Shown: piece after piece, positions 39,248-52,358 of the stretch
Numbering within the stretch: position 1 is the stretch's first letter
Layout of the letters: each line of letters begins with the position of its first letter
NCBI GenBank assembly: GCA_021014945.1
Contig: MU266353.1
Span: 1-64,000 of the forward strand
Length of the DNA: 64,000 nucleotides
From: Leucogyrophana mollusca
Lineage: Eukaryota; Basidiomycota; Agaricomycetes; Boletales
Direction of reading: 5' to 3'
Program-made: the position numbers and the translations under genes
The notes under the pieces: model-generated
Seen by the model: only the letters and a program-made list of their open reading frames with translations
Database searches by the model: none
What the model was told of the DNA's origin: nothing

Positions 39248-42200
39248 TTAAGCATCTCCTGCCGCCATCGCATACAGCACATCTTTATCCCCGCTTTCAT
39301 CGACGAGCGCGCGCAACATCCCTTGCTCATTCTTCAACAGCTCTGCGGGGCTTCCAAACTCAACCTATACACGAGTCAAAATTTACTGTGATCATCAACA
39401 TCTGAATGGAAAAACTTACCAGCTTGCCAGCATCCAGAACCATCTTGAAAAACTGATCAGCGCGAAACACGTTATAAAACCCCTACACGATCACTTACGA
39501 TCTTGTCTGCATCAATGATAGTTTGCAGACGATGAGCGACAATGATTTGGGTAACGTCCCGAAGTTCATGTCGAAGAGAGGACTGGATGGCGGTGTCGGT
39601 CTTGTAATCTGAGGTCTGGTCAGCGACCAAATCCACGGTACAGCACACGAACTATATCAGTTTACCTATAGCAGACGTCGCTAGTTTTGCATAGTCAGCG
39701 AGATCAGGTCCGAAAGAAGCTGGCTACTCTAACCTTCATCTAAGATCAATAACTTGCTGCCGCGCACCATCGCCCTGGCGAGGGCCAGAATTTGTCGTTG
39801 GCCGACCGATAAGTTCCCACCACCACTGGAAATTGCGCTTTCTAGAGTCAGTTTGTTCTCGTCCGACTCGTCTTGCACTGCGAATAGCCCAGCAGAGCGC
39901 AAGGCATCATTGAGAGTTGCGTCATCGTGTTGGTCAAATGGGTCGAGATTTTGCCGAAGGGTACCGCTGAGCAGTTCGGGCTATTATCCACACCTCAGAA
40001 TTGAACTTTCCGCTTGCCAATAGCACCAGACAAGAGACATACGATCTGAGGGATGATGGTCACATTCGAGCGAAGGGCCTCCAAGTTGATAGAGCTGGTG
40101 GGAATGCCGTCGTAGTAAACATTGCCGTCCGTGAAGATGCAGCGAAGCAGTGAAAGCGTCAGCGAACTCTGCCCTACAGTTAGCGATACTGCAGTGTTTG
40201 AACGACTCCAGTCCTACCTTGCCACTCCCAGTACGCCCCACTTGAAACCAAGTGAAATCTCAGCATCACGTAAACCCGTGTGTGGGTGGCACACACCTAT
40301 ACCAACACGCTGACCAGAGGCAATATTGAAGGTTAGATCGTGTAATACTTTCGGACCATCCTATGTAGCTCGTGGTTAGTCATAGAACATGAAACAAACC
40401 GACTTGCGGGGTACCAAGGAATAGCGAGCAGATAAATTCTCCACTCTCAAATCACCACTTGCAGGCCAGTATGCTGGTGGTTGTCCGCCCTCTGTGGACT
40501 TCGGCTCCTGTTCTATTTTGATGTAGCTGTCGACTCGCTCGAGACTAAAATCCCAGCGTATGGGCACGATTGCTCAGAAGAAGTAGCAAAACATACCTGT
40601 TGCCTGGTATAAAGAGTAATTAAGTATGCGTCTTAAATCTCAGATCCACGAGACTCACCATTGACTTCTACCTCGTTCAGGAACCGGACCCACCATATAA
40701 TCATAGAGCTGAACCCAACTGCGCAAAAATTTTCAGTAGAACAGAATCCCATCCCAAGCCTACATACCGGCCATGTTTAAGGAAAAACCGATATCCAGTG
40801 CTTCCGTACTAGCGCCGTAAATAAGATATGCGGCAAGACACGCAGTGAATGAAGCGCTGATAATGTCGAGGCGTATAGAAACCCAACTTTCGCTCAGGGT
40901 TAGGACGCAACGAATCGAAGGGATGCAGGAAAGCACTCGCCGATTCAAGTTGTAGAACATGCGGGCGGATTTTGTGTAGCGGTCGATCCGTGTCAACGAT
41001 TCACTTTTGAAAGCTTCTTCCGCACCGTAAGCCCTGATAGAAGCTACCAAGGGTTCTGTGAAGACATATATCTGACAATGATGCACAGAACTTACTCAAC
41101 CCCGCAATGGCTGCGCCAAAATGTCCCAAGACCGGTGCCTTTGCGTTGCTCATCTCCCGCTTCACTGATAACTGGGCCTTCATATACATCATGCCTATAA
41201 ACCCACCCACCACCCCGACGACGAGGCCGGGGAGCAGGAATGCGGGCGTCATCGCAACGACAGCTCCAAGCTTTATAGTCATTGTCAGAGTGATCTCTAC
41301 CAGGATTTTGACCCCCTGGGCCAAAGGTTCGTCGACTACAAAAAAAGGTGAGACAAATGCTACAACCATAGAAAAGGCTTCGTACCGGCTCGGATATCTT
41401 GGGTGCACCGCATAATCACTCGGGAAGTAGGCGTTGTATCAAGCCACCTGAATACAGTCAGTCATGAATGAGCCCCGGAGTTATTTAGTTGCGCACCTCA
41501 GAGTTGTCCCTAAGACAGACTCAACGAGTTGCTTGTGGATAGTCCTTGATGCTCTCATTGTGCCATAATAATAGAGCACGTGTCCTACAGCATACGCCAG
41601 GCTGCAAACTACAAGAAGTAGTGTATATACCGTTAGGTAGCTTGAGAGTGCTGTTATTAGCTTCGAGTCTGAATGCGGAGACGTATGCTCACTAGGGAAC
41701 TTTGACCTCCGATGGTGGATGGATTTCGTATTGAAGCCCAGTAACCGAGGAACCATGTCTGCACGGTATTAATTAGATCAGTTGAACCCATGAGACCGAG
41801 GAAGGCGATCCAGAATATCAGTGGATAGTGACCTCCTAGCCCAACAAGGTATAACTTGACTAAAGGCCAGGTGGCACGTCAGCTGTACTCTCAGGAAGCT
41901 TTGGGAACGACCCACACGCAGCCCAGCTAACGTGACCTTCCAGTATTTCCTCTGCAACCACAAGCTTTCCGTCCGCCTTAGTCTCGGTCTTGACTTCGGG
42001 CTCAGGGTCGATGACAGCCGCTTCATCCTCAATGGCTTCCTGTTCTTTTGCCACTTCTGCAGCTAGTCGGTGGTCCTTTGCGATGGCGTCAGAGATGGAG
42101 CCTTGACTGACGATACGGCCATTGGAACCAAGAGAAACGACAAAATGGGCTACCGAGCTGGCCATCGCAACGTTGTGTGTCTTGCGTGCGTGTCAGCATA

Positions 42201-45200
42201 ATGTAAGGCGGGGTTCAGCTTGGACATACCACCAGCAGTACGGTACGACCCTGCACGAGATCACCAGCCAGACATTTATCAACAATCCATTTCGACGTAT
42301 GCACATCAAGCGCCGCCAGAACCTGAGGGGATGCAGTCAGCAATATACGTTCCCTGTCATTCGAGCGGTGCTCACATCATCCAGCAAGAGAATTTGCGCA
42401 GGGGAATAGATTGCCCGCGCAAGAGTGATTCTTGCCTGTCTCAATCTCAGCCTGCGAACGAAGGATGGGCAAGGGTCTTCCTTACCTTTTGACCACCGCT
42501 TGAGGATGGAAATTGTGAGCACAACGTGCCAGATTATACCGCGATCCACTCACCTAAGAGTCAGACCCTTCTCCCCAACTTCAGTTTGATCGCCGGCTTC
42601 GAACAAGGTCAGATCGCGCTCAAGCGCACATTGATGCAACACTATTACTGAGATGTCAGCTTGAGTTACTGGCCGGAAGCAGGGCATGTCACCTTTCTTG
42701 TAGCGATTCTCGTCGTAAGGTGTTCCGAAAAGGATGTTGTCCTAAAATTACAACTTATAGCAAATGCCGAACCACAGTAAAGTTTCCAGTTTCCGTACCC
42801 GAATAGTCTCGGTTTGAACCCACGATTCTTGAGCTGCATAGGCGACTCTTTTATCCCGAGGAAGCCCAAACCAGGACGTTGGGTCCGAAGGAATAATATG
42901 CATCTCGCCTGCAGCCAGTTCATGCCATGAGACGACGCCCAGTCTGGACTGCAATGTGATGACTTACCTAATAGGGCCATCAACATTGAGGTCTTTCCTG
43001 AACCTGTCGGTCCAATAATGAGGTTGATATGTCCACGCTCAAAGACGAGTTTGTCCTCAACGCGTAGGTGAAACCTGCGTTTCGAGGGAGTTAAGGTCCC
43101 GCTATTGTCATTCGACCAAGCGAAGACTGCATTCCGGAAGCCAATGGTATCGGAATTATTCTCGTCTCGCCTAAACAGCTGCATGTCCGCATCCTCGGAC
43201 TCGGTGTACTGGTCCAATAACTCGGTATCGACTAAGAAACCGTTTACTCGGTCGAGAGATACCTTAGCTGGAAACGTTCACTCAGAAATGGATTGATCCA
43301 GGTAGGCACAGAAAGTCCTTTACCTCGCACCATCTTCGGAATCCAATAAAACACTGAGTGAAGTTGATCACGCAGGATGTCAAAAACTGAAAACAGGTGA
43401 CGTTAGCAGCAAAATGAAGTCGAAGTCAACTATTAGCGTACCAGACATGGATGAAAATACTTTGGAAGCTGCGAGGAATTGATGAACAACCACAGAGAAC
43501 AGAAGAACGTCGTGCTCATACCACTAAGGTTCTGCCCCATGATTAGGGTCTATGCCAGAAGTGAGTACGTGACCACGGGAGGGAAGGCTTGGCAATACCG
43601 CGAACGCACATAGGTGGTATAGGTAAGAAGCATCGTAGTAAGAGGGATCGCAAAGCTAGTTCGCGTGAGCCACCATTTATTGAGGGGCGACATCAAACTT
43701 ACTTCAAGTTGTTGATGATAGATTCAAGGATGTTCTCCCTCCAAATCCAGATGAGCTCTTCTTCGCGCTTCTCCGTGATCTTCTTTTCCATCTTGTGTTC
43801 CCATCCAAAAAGCTTGATCATGCGGAGAACGTTCATGGCTGTAGCATGTAAGTGACAAACAGCCGAGGCAAGATCAGAACTCTCACTTTCTGTCACCGTC
43901 TGTACCCGGGCATCAGTCTGCAATATGTGTCCTGGTGTAAGCTTTCATTTGGCCCTCATCAAAGGGACGCACCTTGTTCATTTTCGTGACCTGAAAGGTC
44001 TGCATCTTCTGCGCTAAGTAGCCGGGGAGAGGAAACAACAGAATCATGACAACCAAGCCAACCAGCGCACTCCACCCCAGAATATTGTAAACGAACCAGA
44101 TACATAAGCCGATCTGCAAGGGGATATACAGACCTGAAAGGTAGGTCGTCAGTCCGCTCTCGCTATCTGGGCTGTGCTACTCACCGATAAGCAGAAAATC
44201 TCGGCCGTCAGTAATATTATTCAGATCCGTGGTGACGAGATTGTTGATTTTGCCGACCAGGTTATCCGCGCTGGACTTTGGCGTTCGCGTGTCATTGGTT
44301 TCTTTTGCGTCTTTTGCTTTTTGTTTCCCTTTCCTCGATGAAGACATCACGCTCGCAGAGCTAGGTTGAATAGTCTCCTCTTCGCTACCGTTCGTGCCCA
44401 CTTCGTCGTCAGGGGTGCTTGAGTCGGCAATGGATGCGGTTTCGGGGGTAGATGCAGCAGTAAACTCGCCGCTCTTGCCATTATCTGGGGGTTCGGCTTT
44501 CATTCGGATACGCAGCGAGTGGTTGAAGATGAGCTGAGTGATAATCCCTTCTGTCCGCACGAGAGTACGAGTCTTGATACACAGATTAGGGGGTAGCCCT
44601 ATCCCAAGTATCTTGACGGACTTACGCCAATGAAGTTGTACCACTGGAAAGCGATGGAACCTGCCATGGGCCCAAGCAATAGCCACGTAACCCAAACCCA
44701 CGGGCGAACGATAGCGCCTTCGCCACCCGTCTCCAAATACCTATATAAGATGTAAACGGTCAGATATACAGTAGTAAGACAATCACTCACCGTAGAAGAA
44801 AATTGATACCGAGAGGGCTGGCAAGGTTCAAGAAAGCGATGATGCACACCATCAACCCCAGTGTAATGTACTCCGTTCCTATAATGTATCAATGTTGCGC
44901 TTTGATCTCAGGGACTCCACACCTACGGAACACTTTCAACAGACCGAAAAATATGTGACGCCTTTTACCACCAGAGACGGGATCAAGATGCTATTGTGAC
45001 ATTGGCAAACGTTCGCGCAATAATCCTAAAGGCTAGACTTACTGGAAAAGCCTTCTTGATCAAATACCTAGAACGATCGTCATCGGACATAGGTGGCAGC
45101 TGTTCCTGTGAAAGGTGAGGCATCTTATAGGCCGAGTAGACGATGGGGTCCTCCCATATGAACAGCAGCATCGACAGCCACGATGCCGTCTGTTCGGGAT

Positions 45201-46166
45201 GAGGTGCGTCTGCGGGATCCTTAAGAACGACGGTCAGATGGTCCCACAAGGTCAGATGGAAACCTACCGCAGGATCGCAAGGAACATACTGCCGTGGGCT
45301 GACCATCGGAAACACAACACTAATCATGGCTAGGACGGAAATTTTGGCCCATAGCAGACAGCCCTCACGAAGATCCTTCGGATGCCTTGTGAAGGTCACC
45401 AGAGGAAACAGATCGCGGTAGGCATAGACCACGAAAATTGCTAGAAGTAAGATGGCCAAGTGGGTTGACACAAGTTTACTCCAACGCGGCCGAGTGGTGA
45501 CCGAGACAAGCCCCAGCAGGGACGCATACACCTGAACAACTATAAGACGGAAGACTGAACGAGGATGGAGAACCTACATACCGACGCCATACAAAGAGCG
45601 AATTGATCCCACTCAGTACGGGAGAAGAGGGGTTGATCGTCTAATGCACGATGCATGGGGCGCTTGCCACGCCAGTACTCACCCAAGGCTCCGAATGCGT
45701 GCCCTTCTCGCTCTTCCAATGTAAAAGTCGCCAACGAAAGGCCTAGAAGTGCCAAACAGCCAACAAACCGCGCCACCTTGTAGCCAAATATGATAGGACC
45801 ACCATGCTGCAAGACGAAGGCCTTCGCGCCTGAGAAGAAGTCTCCAGGGTAAATATTGGCCCCTGTTTCGAGGGAAGTTGCCGGTTGGAGATCTTCTGGG
45901 CGACGAACGACACGAGCCCAGATATTTTGGGCCGGAGAGGAGAGTAGGATAAGGTGAAGAATTAGAACAGCCGCTGACGCGCTGGCAAAATATGCTGGGA
46001 TCATCAGCGAGCTGAGCCATATACTGCAGTGTCGTTGTCAGCTGTGCCGCCAGTGATCGAAGCAACCCACTTACGCATCTTTGTGTAGTACCCCTGGCAA
46101 ATTTTCAAAGTGCGCTCCAAGCACTTGAGCGGACCAATGGTCACCGAACTGATCAAGGCCATACAT
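39248..46166 (-). CDS. Full-size ABCC-type (MRP) transporter, with an apparent +1 frameshift
   Basis: Thirty-nine exons run from 46166 (MYGLDQFGDHWS) to the stop at 39248-39250, about 1640 aa. The order is TMD0-like N-terminal helices, TMD1 (TLVRTEGIITQLIFNHSLRI), NBD1 (Walker A GPTGSGKTS, signature LSGGQKARITLARA, Walker B ILLLDDV), TMD2 and NBD2 (GRTGSGKSS, NLSVGQRQILALARA, LLILDEATSAID, HRLQTI). The family exports conjugates and drugs at the plasma or vacuolar membrane. An acidic/KGKQKAK insertion follows TMD1's first helix pair. Many exons are tiny: 43549-43522, 43468-43442, 42498-42486, 40603-40597, 40240-40218, 39680-39666. In exon 41859-41693, the reading changes frame by +1 near 41733-41737, so the copy may be a recent pseudogene or carry a sequence error. 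Confidence 0.85.
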
Positions 46167-47082
46167 ACCTCGCCGCGACCTGCAACAGCTGTTCAACGGG
46201 AAATCTGGATACTCCGAACGCAAAACACCAGCCCTGATCACGAATAATGCTTATATAGAGGTTGAATGACTGCAAGCGCCTAGCGCGGCACCGACAAGAG
46301 AACCAATCAGCAGCCTCCGCAATATGACTTGGGCGTGCATCATAATCCTTTTCTCACTCAATGCACCTGCTCTATCAATCCTGATAGCGCGCCGGATTGC
46401 TAAAAATAATACCGGCTATGGAACCCCAGCAGTCCCTTGAAATTGCCTTGGAAGGCTTGAAAGATATTCCTGTCAGGCCGCTCAGGTCTTGCATTTTGTT
46501 GGGAGGAAGGTTTATCGACTACGGAACGACGCAATGGGACGAGAGATCCACGGAAAGATCACGATGCCAGGCATTCACATCAAGTCGCGAATTTGGCCAC
46601 GAAAATGACGGATGTTTGACCGTCGCCCGATGCCATGTCTGATGCCACTAGACTTTTAAGTACCCTCTGAAACGCGGCGACAATTAGCCTATGTTACATT
46701 GCAGCACCATAGACGACTCACCCGTCCGAGCTCGCCAAACTCCTCTTTTTGACCACAAATTTGTCCGACGAGGAGGGGGATAAGCAACAACGGGGAGAGC
46801 GAGAGAGCGGACATTGAGCTTGAATGATGATTGGCTCTTATTTATGTAATAGATTCGGGTACTTGGGAACAGTTTCCAAGAGTTATACGAGAGCAGCCTA
46901 TGGCATCTGCCAGTGCTACAGTGACAGCTCATCATCAGCGATGCCGAACAACTGGCCCACCGAAGAGTTCGATGAATCCAATATCATAGTGGCGTTGCCC
47001 GTATACCTATTATGTATGTCTATATGTAATCTCTCCGAAACTCGGCACCAATTTCTGTTACCGTGTATAACTCACTCCACCA
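46167..47082. other. Intergenic region upstream of the ABC transporter
   Basis: About 0.9 kb without a recognisable gene. The plus-strand frame 46397-46642 has no family resemblance and no start context worth noting. It presumably contains the ABC transporter promoter and the 3' UTR of the seven-TM gene. Confidence 0.45.
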
Positions 47083-49096
47083 TCACCGCGATCGGCCGCT
47101 ACTGATAGCACTTATCGGTTCGCCCGCCGCGCAATCTGTTTGCTCAATGTGCACAAGATTCGCGTCATCGCACGCCAATAACGCCTGCCCATCATCAGAT
47201 AGCAGTGGCCGAGCGGGATGCTCCGCCACGCTCGCCCCATATTTTGATATCATGTTTCTCTCCGGCAACGATGTGGGCATTCGCAGATCCGGATTCTGCG
47301 TGTGGCTACTATCAGAGGTGCTGTCGTTTTGGAGATAGTAGCGTGCGTTGAGCAACGCCACGAAAGCGTTCACGTAAACTGTGTTGAATGTATAAGAGCG
47401 CGTTCGTGTGAGGATACTCGTAGGATCTCGCACGTTTGACACACACGAAGTCGACCCCTAGGAAGACAAAGTTTCTCGGCATAGCCGCGCACTGATGTGG
47501 CCCAGTCGCAAGTCACAATTAGTCTCCTCAATAACATAAAGAATCTCACTCACAGTGATGACTACGGTGAGCGAACACAAGCTTCAATACGAATGTCATG
47601 AGATGCGCTGGCTAAACAGGAATGCGCTAGGCGAAGCCCACCTCGTGAGAAGCCCTGTGTTCAGGATATAGGCCATCAGTTTCGTCAGGAATGAATCTGT
47701 TCTAAGACACGACATTTATGAGGATCAAGTGGACATGTCACTGCAAAGGGTTACAAAGAGACCTACCTTGAGAATCCAGTGCGTGCCGTGGATAACAGGT
47801 AGCACATCGACGCTGCTATCAACATATCCACGACAGACATCGATCCTAGTGTTAGATATAACGACCACTGATGTGGGGTCATGTCAGCATGGTTGAAAAT
47901 CGCATGGAATGAGGGCTCATGCTTACCTCGATGCTAATCAAGTCCGTGAAAACATGGCATTGATACCTAGGATCACTAGTCATTAGGTCTGCTTGCGCGC
48001 ATGGGTGGTGGGGACAAGGCACCCACACAGCCCAAATGAGCGCTGGGAGATGGCGTTAGACATTCAGATCAACTAGATTACAGAGGGAGGCACCTACCAA
48101 CGGCGATGGCTGGGTAACCGGTGTCGGTACACAATCAGCGGACAGTAAGGGTAAAAACCCGTGAGAAGACGTGCCAGACGCGAGGACCACAACGACAGTC
48201 TATGTGTGCCCATCAGCAATCATGAGTTGCTGAAACCAATTGCATTCACATGCCATGATAGACGGAAGGACCCGCGATCTTCCCTGACTCACTAGTACTG
48301 AATTTAGCGTCACCTCGTTTGAGCCAAGCAACAGACGCAGGCGTACATATCCAAAGGCGCTGGATGTACAGTCTACGAACATGTATCAGCGATACCACAT
48401 CCCGTATGAACGAGGAAAATTACCCACAAATGGATCGCATAAACAATAAGAACCTTCGAAAACGCCTGTCAACGAAAATTGATTCCAGGATATAACAAGA
48501 AGGACAAACATCTACTACGACCTGTGCCTGCAGGTAGCCCTATTAGTCGGTGGCGCCCGAGTGATGTGGGTATGTTACGAGCGAACCTGGAAGCTCCACA
48601 CAATAACAGGCAGTGCCAGCGGGTTTGCATAGTTGTTAATCAAGTAGTAGTGTATCATGTGCGTGACGAACGAGAGATGAATCGCATCGAGGACCCTAAG
48701 TTAGATAGAAAGCTTCAGCGGAAGTGGCACGGCGCGAACGCCGCTCTGCACTGCACACCAAAGATAATATATCTATTAGGATGGGTGGCAGGTGGTCAGC
48801 GACAGAGCCTGGCGATATGGTAGGATCCGGTTGGTGCTTACTACGAGCTTGAAGAACGTGATGCCGCTACCCCTGTGGTTCTGGAAGTACACAAATGCCT
48901 GGACGTTCGTGAGGCCAAAGAGCCTGCGGGTGTGCACAGTCGACTCAGAATATATAGAGACCCAGCCCACCGCAAGGACGAATGAGACGAATGCCTACAC
49001 AGCGGCAAGAGTCGCGCCTATGAACAAGGCTCCATAGGTTTTATTTAGGTCGACGTCGAGCGGCGAAATGGAAGAAGCGCCCGGGACAGACATCAT
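47083..49096 (-). CDS. Seven-TM membrane protein, DUF6534-like
   Basis: The gene starts at 49096 (or the adjacent ATG at 49093). Exons with good phase are 49096-48999, 48923-48845, 48750-48740 (11 nt), 48695-48587, then 47867-47767, 47701-47642, 47581-47554, 47491-47434 and 47378-47083. Exons between 48530 and 47930 are short and their borders are not settled. Diagnostic segments are LDVDLNKTYGALFIGATLAA, LFGLTNVQAFVYFQNHRG, VLDAIHLSFVTHMIHYYLIN, WSLYLTLGSMSVVDMLIAAS, CYLLSTARTGFSRTDSFLTK and LYVNAFVALLNARYYLQ. They fit the large agaricomycete family of seven-helix proteins (DUF6533/6534) of unknown function, sometimes called receptor-like. The tail is hydrophilic. Confidence 0.68.
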
Positions 49097-50261
49097 GGAG
49101 GAAACTGGGACTTGCAATACAACTGAGCAATATGGAAAGCCTCAACAGGCGTAAGTCGTGCCAGTGTGGGGCATTGGGCTATACTTCATAATCTCAGCCA
49201 CCGCAGCCTGCCCTATCGCACCCCACCGACTATCAATGGGCGCGATCACTGATCAATGGGACGTGCGTGTTCGTGCGTTGCAAAGGAGGATGGTGGAACG
49301 GCAGGGGAGGATACGGTGTGGTGCGGGACCGAGCCTTGCCACCAAGTAAGCTCGGTGTACTGTGTAATGTCTGCTGTGAACCTGTGGCGGGCTAGTGCCG
49401 GAGGCAGTCTCACGTCTGAAGGGAGTGATCATATTCTGTTGGCCGACTACTTTCAAATCATGCTCGCTCAATGTATCAGATATCAAAACTGGGCCCCGCG
49501 GAGCGATGATATTCAAGAGCAGAAGAACCGGTCATATCTGGGGTCCCGGTCGGATGCCTGATAGCTTTAGGAGAGTCAGAGCTGCAGTAACCAGCGATTC
49601 TCCAGCGCGTACCACTGCTAAGCCCTAAAGACCGGCTATCGGTTTCAGAAACGCCTGTAAACTCTCGTACATCGCTAGGGTGGGGGTGTTTCCCCTTGGA
49701 TGGCCCGTGTTTGGAAGTCGTTGCAGTTAAGTTGTCGGCGTCGTGGTGCGGGGTTGGAAGTCGCCAAAGTCGCTCGGTGGTTAAGTTCCATATGCAATTC
49801 GTGGAGGAGGTTGGTCAATGTTCTTTTGATATGGCAATGAGGCTCAGGGTGTCCTGTTCCAAGCCTGGAGTCCATCAGCCGAACCCTAACCCGGATTATG
49901 CAATTGGGCCAGTTGCATGATCCAGGTCAGGCGGGTCTAATCAGTTTATACCAGACCGCAGCGTTAGCATTTGGAAGTTTTGCCCTTTGGGCTCCAGAGA
50001 GCTCAGGCGATTGGGGTCACGGCACAGCGTTGGCATCGGATATGGAATTCGGATTCGTATGGGCTCTATGCTCGGTTTAGATAGCGGGGCTGCTGGATTG
50101 CAGCGTCATGGTTTGGACCAACGATCACGCTTGCAGAATAATCCAATCAAATATAGAATTGTCCCAAATGATAAGTGACGCATGTCCATAATAATCTATA
50201 GCCCTGAAAAGCCTCATCGCCTCCGCCCATTCTTGCAGACAAAGTCAACCTTACAACTGAA
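49097..50261. other. Long intergenic region
   Basis: About 1.16 kb between the seven-TM start and the multicopper oxidase stop. Several plus-strand frames of 60-100 codons overlap but show neither family motifs nor coherent splicing. No element was recognised. Confidence 0.45.
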
Positions 50262-52358
50262 TTATACATCCTGTTCACCACACTGATCTATTGCCTCGGG
50301 CGGGATACGCATCTCCGAGATTGCTTGAGGTAGTTCTACTAGCTGAGCAAGCATGCCTTCCTCCAAATGCCAGCCTGCTTGCACGTTAGTGCCACCTTCT
50401 AACATAGCCTGGTAGGATCAAAGGACATACCGATGTGACAATGGAACGCCCACACCCCTGGATTATCAGCAGTAAACCTTATAGTAAGGACAAGTCAGGA
50501 CTGGGCTAACGCAGTCGAGATAGGACAACCACGCACTGTACTACTGTGTACCCGCCTGCTGGCACTGAGGTTGTGTCTCTTCTGGGTGGGTTGGCGAGGT
50601 TGAGCGGAACGCTGTCATTGTACACCCCAGTCCCCGATGCGAGGACGTGAAAGTCGTGTCCGTGGAGATGGAAAGGATGCGCTCCAATGGCGGCAATGCT
50701 AATTAGCAATACCCTCACTTGTTTGCCCCTATACTGGTCACCAACAACGAGGACGTTACGCCCAGAATCTGGCGTCCAGTTTGGGTCGGCGTGGTACTGG
50801 AACAGCGTGGGATACGCCGTGGGCGGCGTGCTGTAGGACTGGTCGTTGACGGTGGCGATGAGGTATTGGGTGACAGGGTCGAAAATTATTGTGTAGTTGA
50901 TCATAAGAGTGATAGCGGGGTTCGAGTCGATGAAGTTATTCACACGGGGGGTGAGCATGGAGAGGGGCGGGCCAGCACACACCGTGGAGGTGTCATTCCA
51001 GGGGGTGGACGTGGGTGGTTTGATCGTCGAGGTGCTACCGTACTGGACAACGCCACGCAAGTCGCCATTGAGAACCCCACTGGGCCCGCGTCCTAAAAGA
51101 CAGGGGATGAAATGCAGTACTCAATGGCAATGCGTGGCACTTACCGCAATTAATCATAGTGGAACGCAACCAGAAGCTTTCTCCGTCCTGAACGTCGCTT
51201 CGCGCGGTGACGAGGACATCATACCGTTGACCACTCTGCGGCCCAGGGTCAGGTCTCAATAATATATGGTAAGGCATGGATAGCTCACGAAGATGAACAA
51301 ACTGTTCACAGTGGATTGTCCATCCAGAGTAGTCAAGTCTGATTTCGCGAGGCGCATCTCATGACCGTCGATAGAGAAGAGGAAGGGCACGAGGTTGGCT
51401 GCTCCGATGAGTCGCAGGCGATAGGTCTTCCCTTGCTCAAAGTTCAAAGTGAGACCTTGTCCAGTGCTGTCGTGAGAACACGCTGCCGCGTTGAAGCTGT
51501 CATACAAACAGGCGAAACCTAGGTCGGGCGAAGGATCAGTATGTGGGTTCTCAGGCTCTTCCGGCATCTTGAGGTAGTCAATGAGCTCCCAGGACGTCTT
51601 GTTATAAGAATCCGTCATTAAAATCGTCCAGTCCTCGTCATAATCGTATGGGAAGCCGCCGGGCTCATCTTCGACGATGAGGGGACCGAATACGCCGTCG
51701 ACGTTTTCGTCCGCAAAGTGTGCATGCCACCATGCAGTGCCGCTTTGGAGCTTCGTCTCGTACTGGTACAGGAAAGACTGGTTGGTTGGGATGCCACATT
51801 GGTTTTGAGACGCGAAACCGTCGAACCAGGGCGTCCCATTATTGATTAACCCATGCCAGTGAATCTGGTTTGTGACGTGTCAAGCTTGGACGTTGTGTAC
51901 AGGCTGGAGAGCGTACAGAAGACCCATTTGATGGTATCATGTTGGTAACTTTGTTCCTGACGTGAGATCCGTAAGGTACTCGCATCTGTGGCCCTGTGAA
52001 GTAGCTGTTAGATAGTCGTTTGTGCAGACACGTGCAACTGCTACCTGGGAATTGGCCTAGAGTGACAATCAGTTGACCTATGGTTGAGAGACACGACAAA
52101 CACAGGCTCACCATTAACCACCGTTTTGTTTTGGCGAAGACCGGGGGCAAGCCTGCCGCAACGAAACAATCAGACCAGCTGTTGCGAAAGGCTCAGCTGT
52201 TGTACACACGTCACTTCTTGTCTTGCAATAACAAACTCGTAGTCGCTTCGCGCTGGGAGAGTATCTCCGGCACGGACGAATGTCGAATATGAACATGATA
52301 TCGTGGCAAGTAGAAGAGTCGCGGTACGCATGAACCAATCCATGTTGACGAGGGCCAT
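50262..52358 (-). CDS. Laccase-like multicopper oxidase, secreted
   Basis: Nine exons (52358-52210, 52152-52112, 52056-52045, 51993-51917, 51864-51289, 51235-51145, 51092-50537, 50477-50431, 50374-50262) give 553 aa. The signal peptide lies in MDWFMRTATLLLATISCSYS; an in-frame ATG at 52343 is the alternative start. All copper motifs are present in order: IHWHGL (about residue 95), WWHAHF (about 139), HPFHLHGHDFHV and the terminal HCHIGWHLEEGM. The axial position 10 residues after the T1 Cys is Met, unlike Leu or Phe in most basidiomycete laccases; with GWHLEEGM the protein sits nearer the ascorbate-oxidase/ferroxidase-like branch. It oxidises phenols or metal ions with O2. Two exons are micro-exons (12 nt and 41 nt). 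Confidence 0.92.

Noticed and set aside
41401..41409. Possible GTGCACC donor after VIMR in the ABC transporter
   Set aside because: The coding frame continues through it as CTQDIRA, a conserved stretch, and the true donor lies at 41385.
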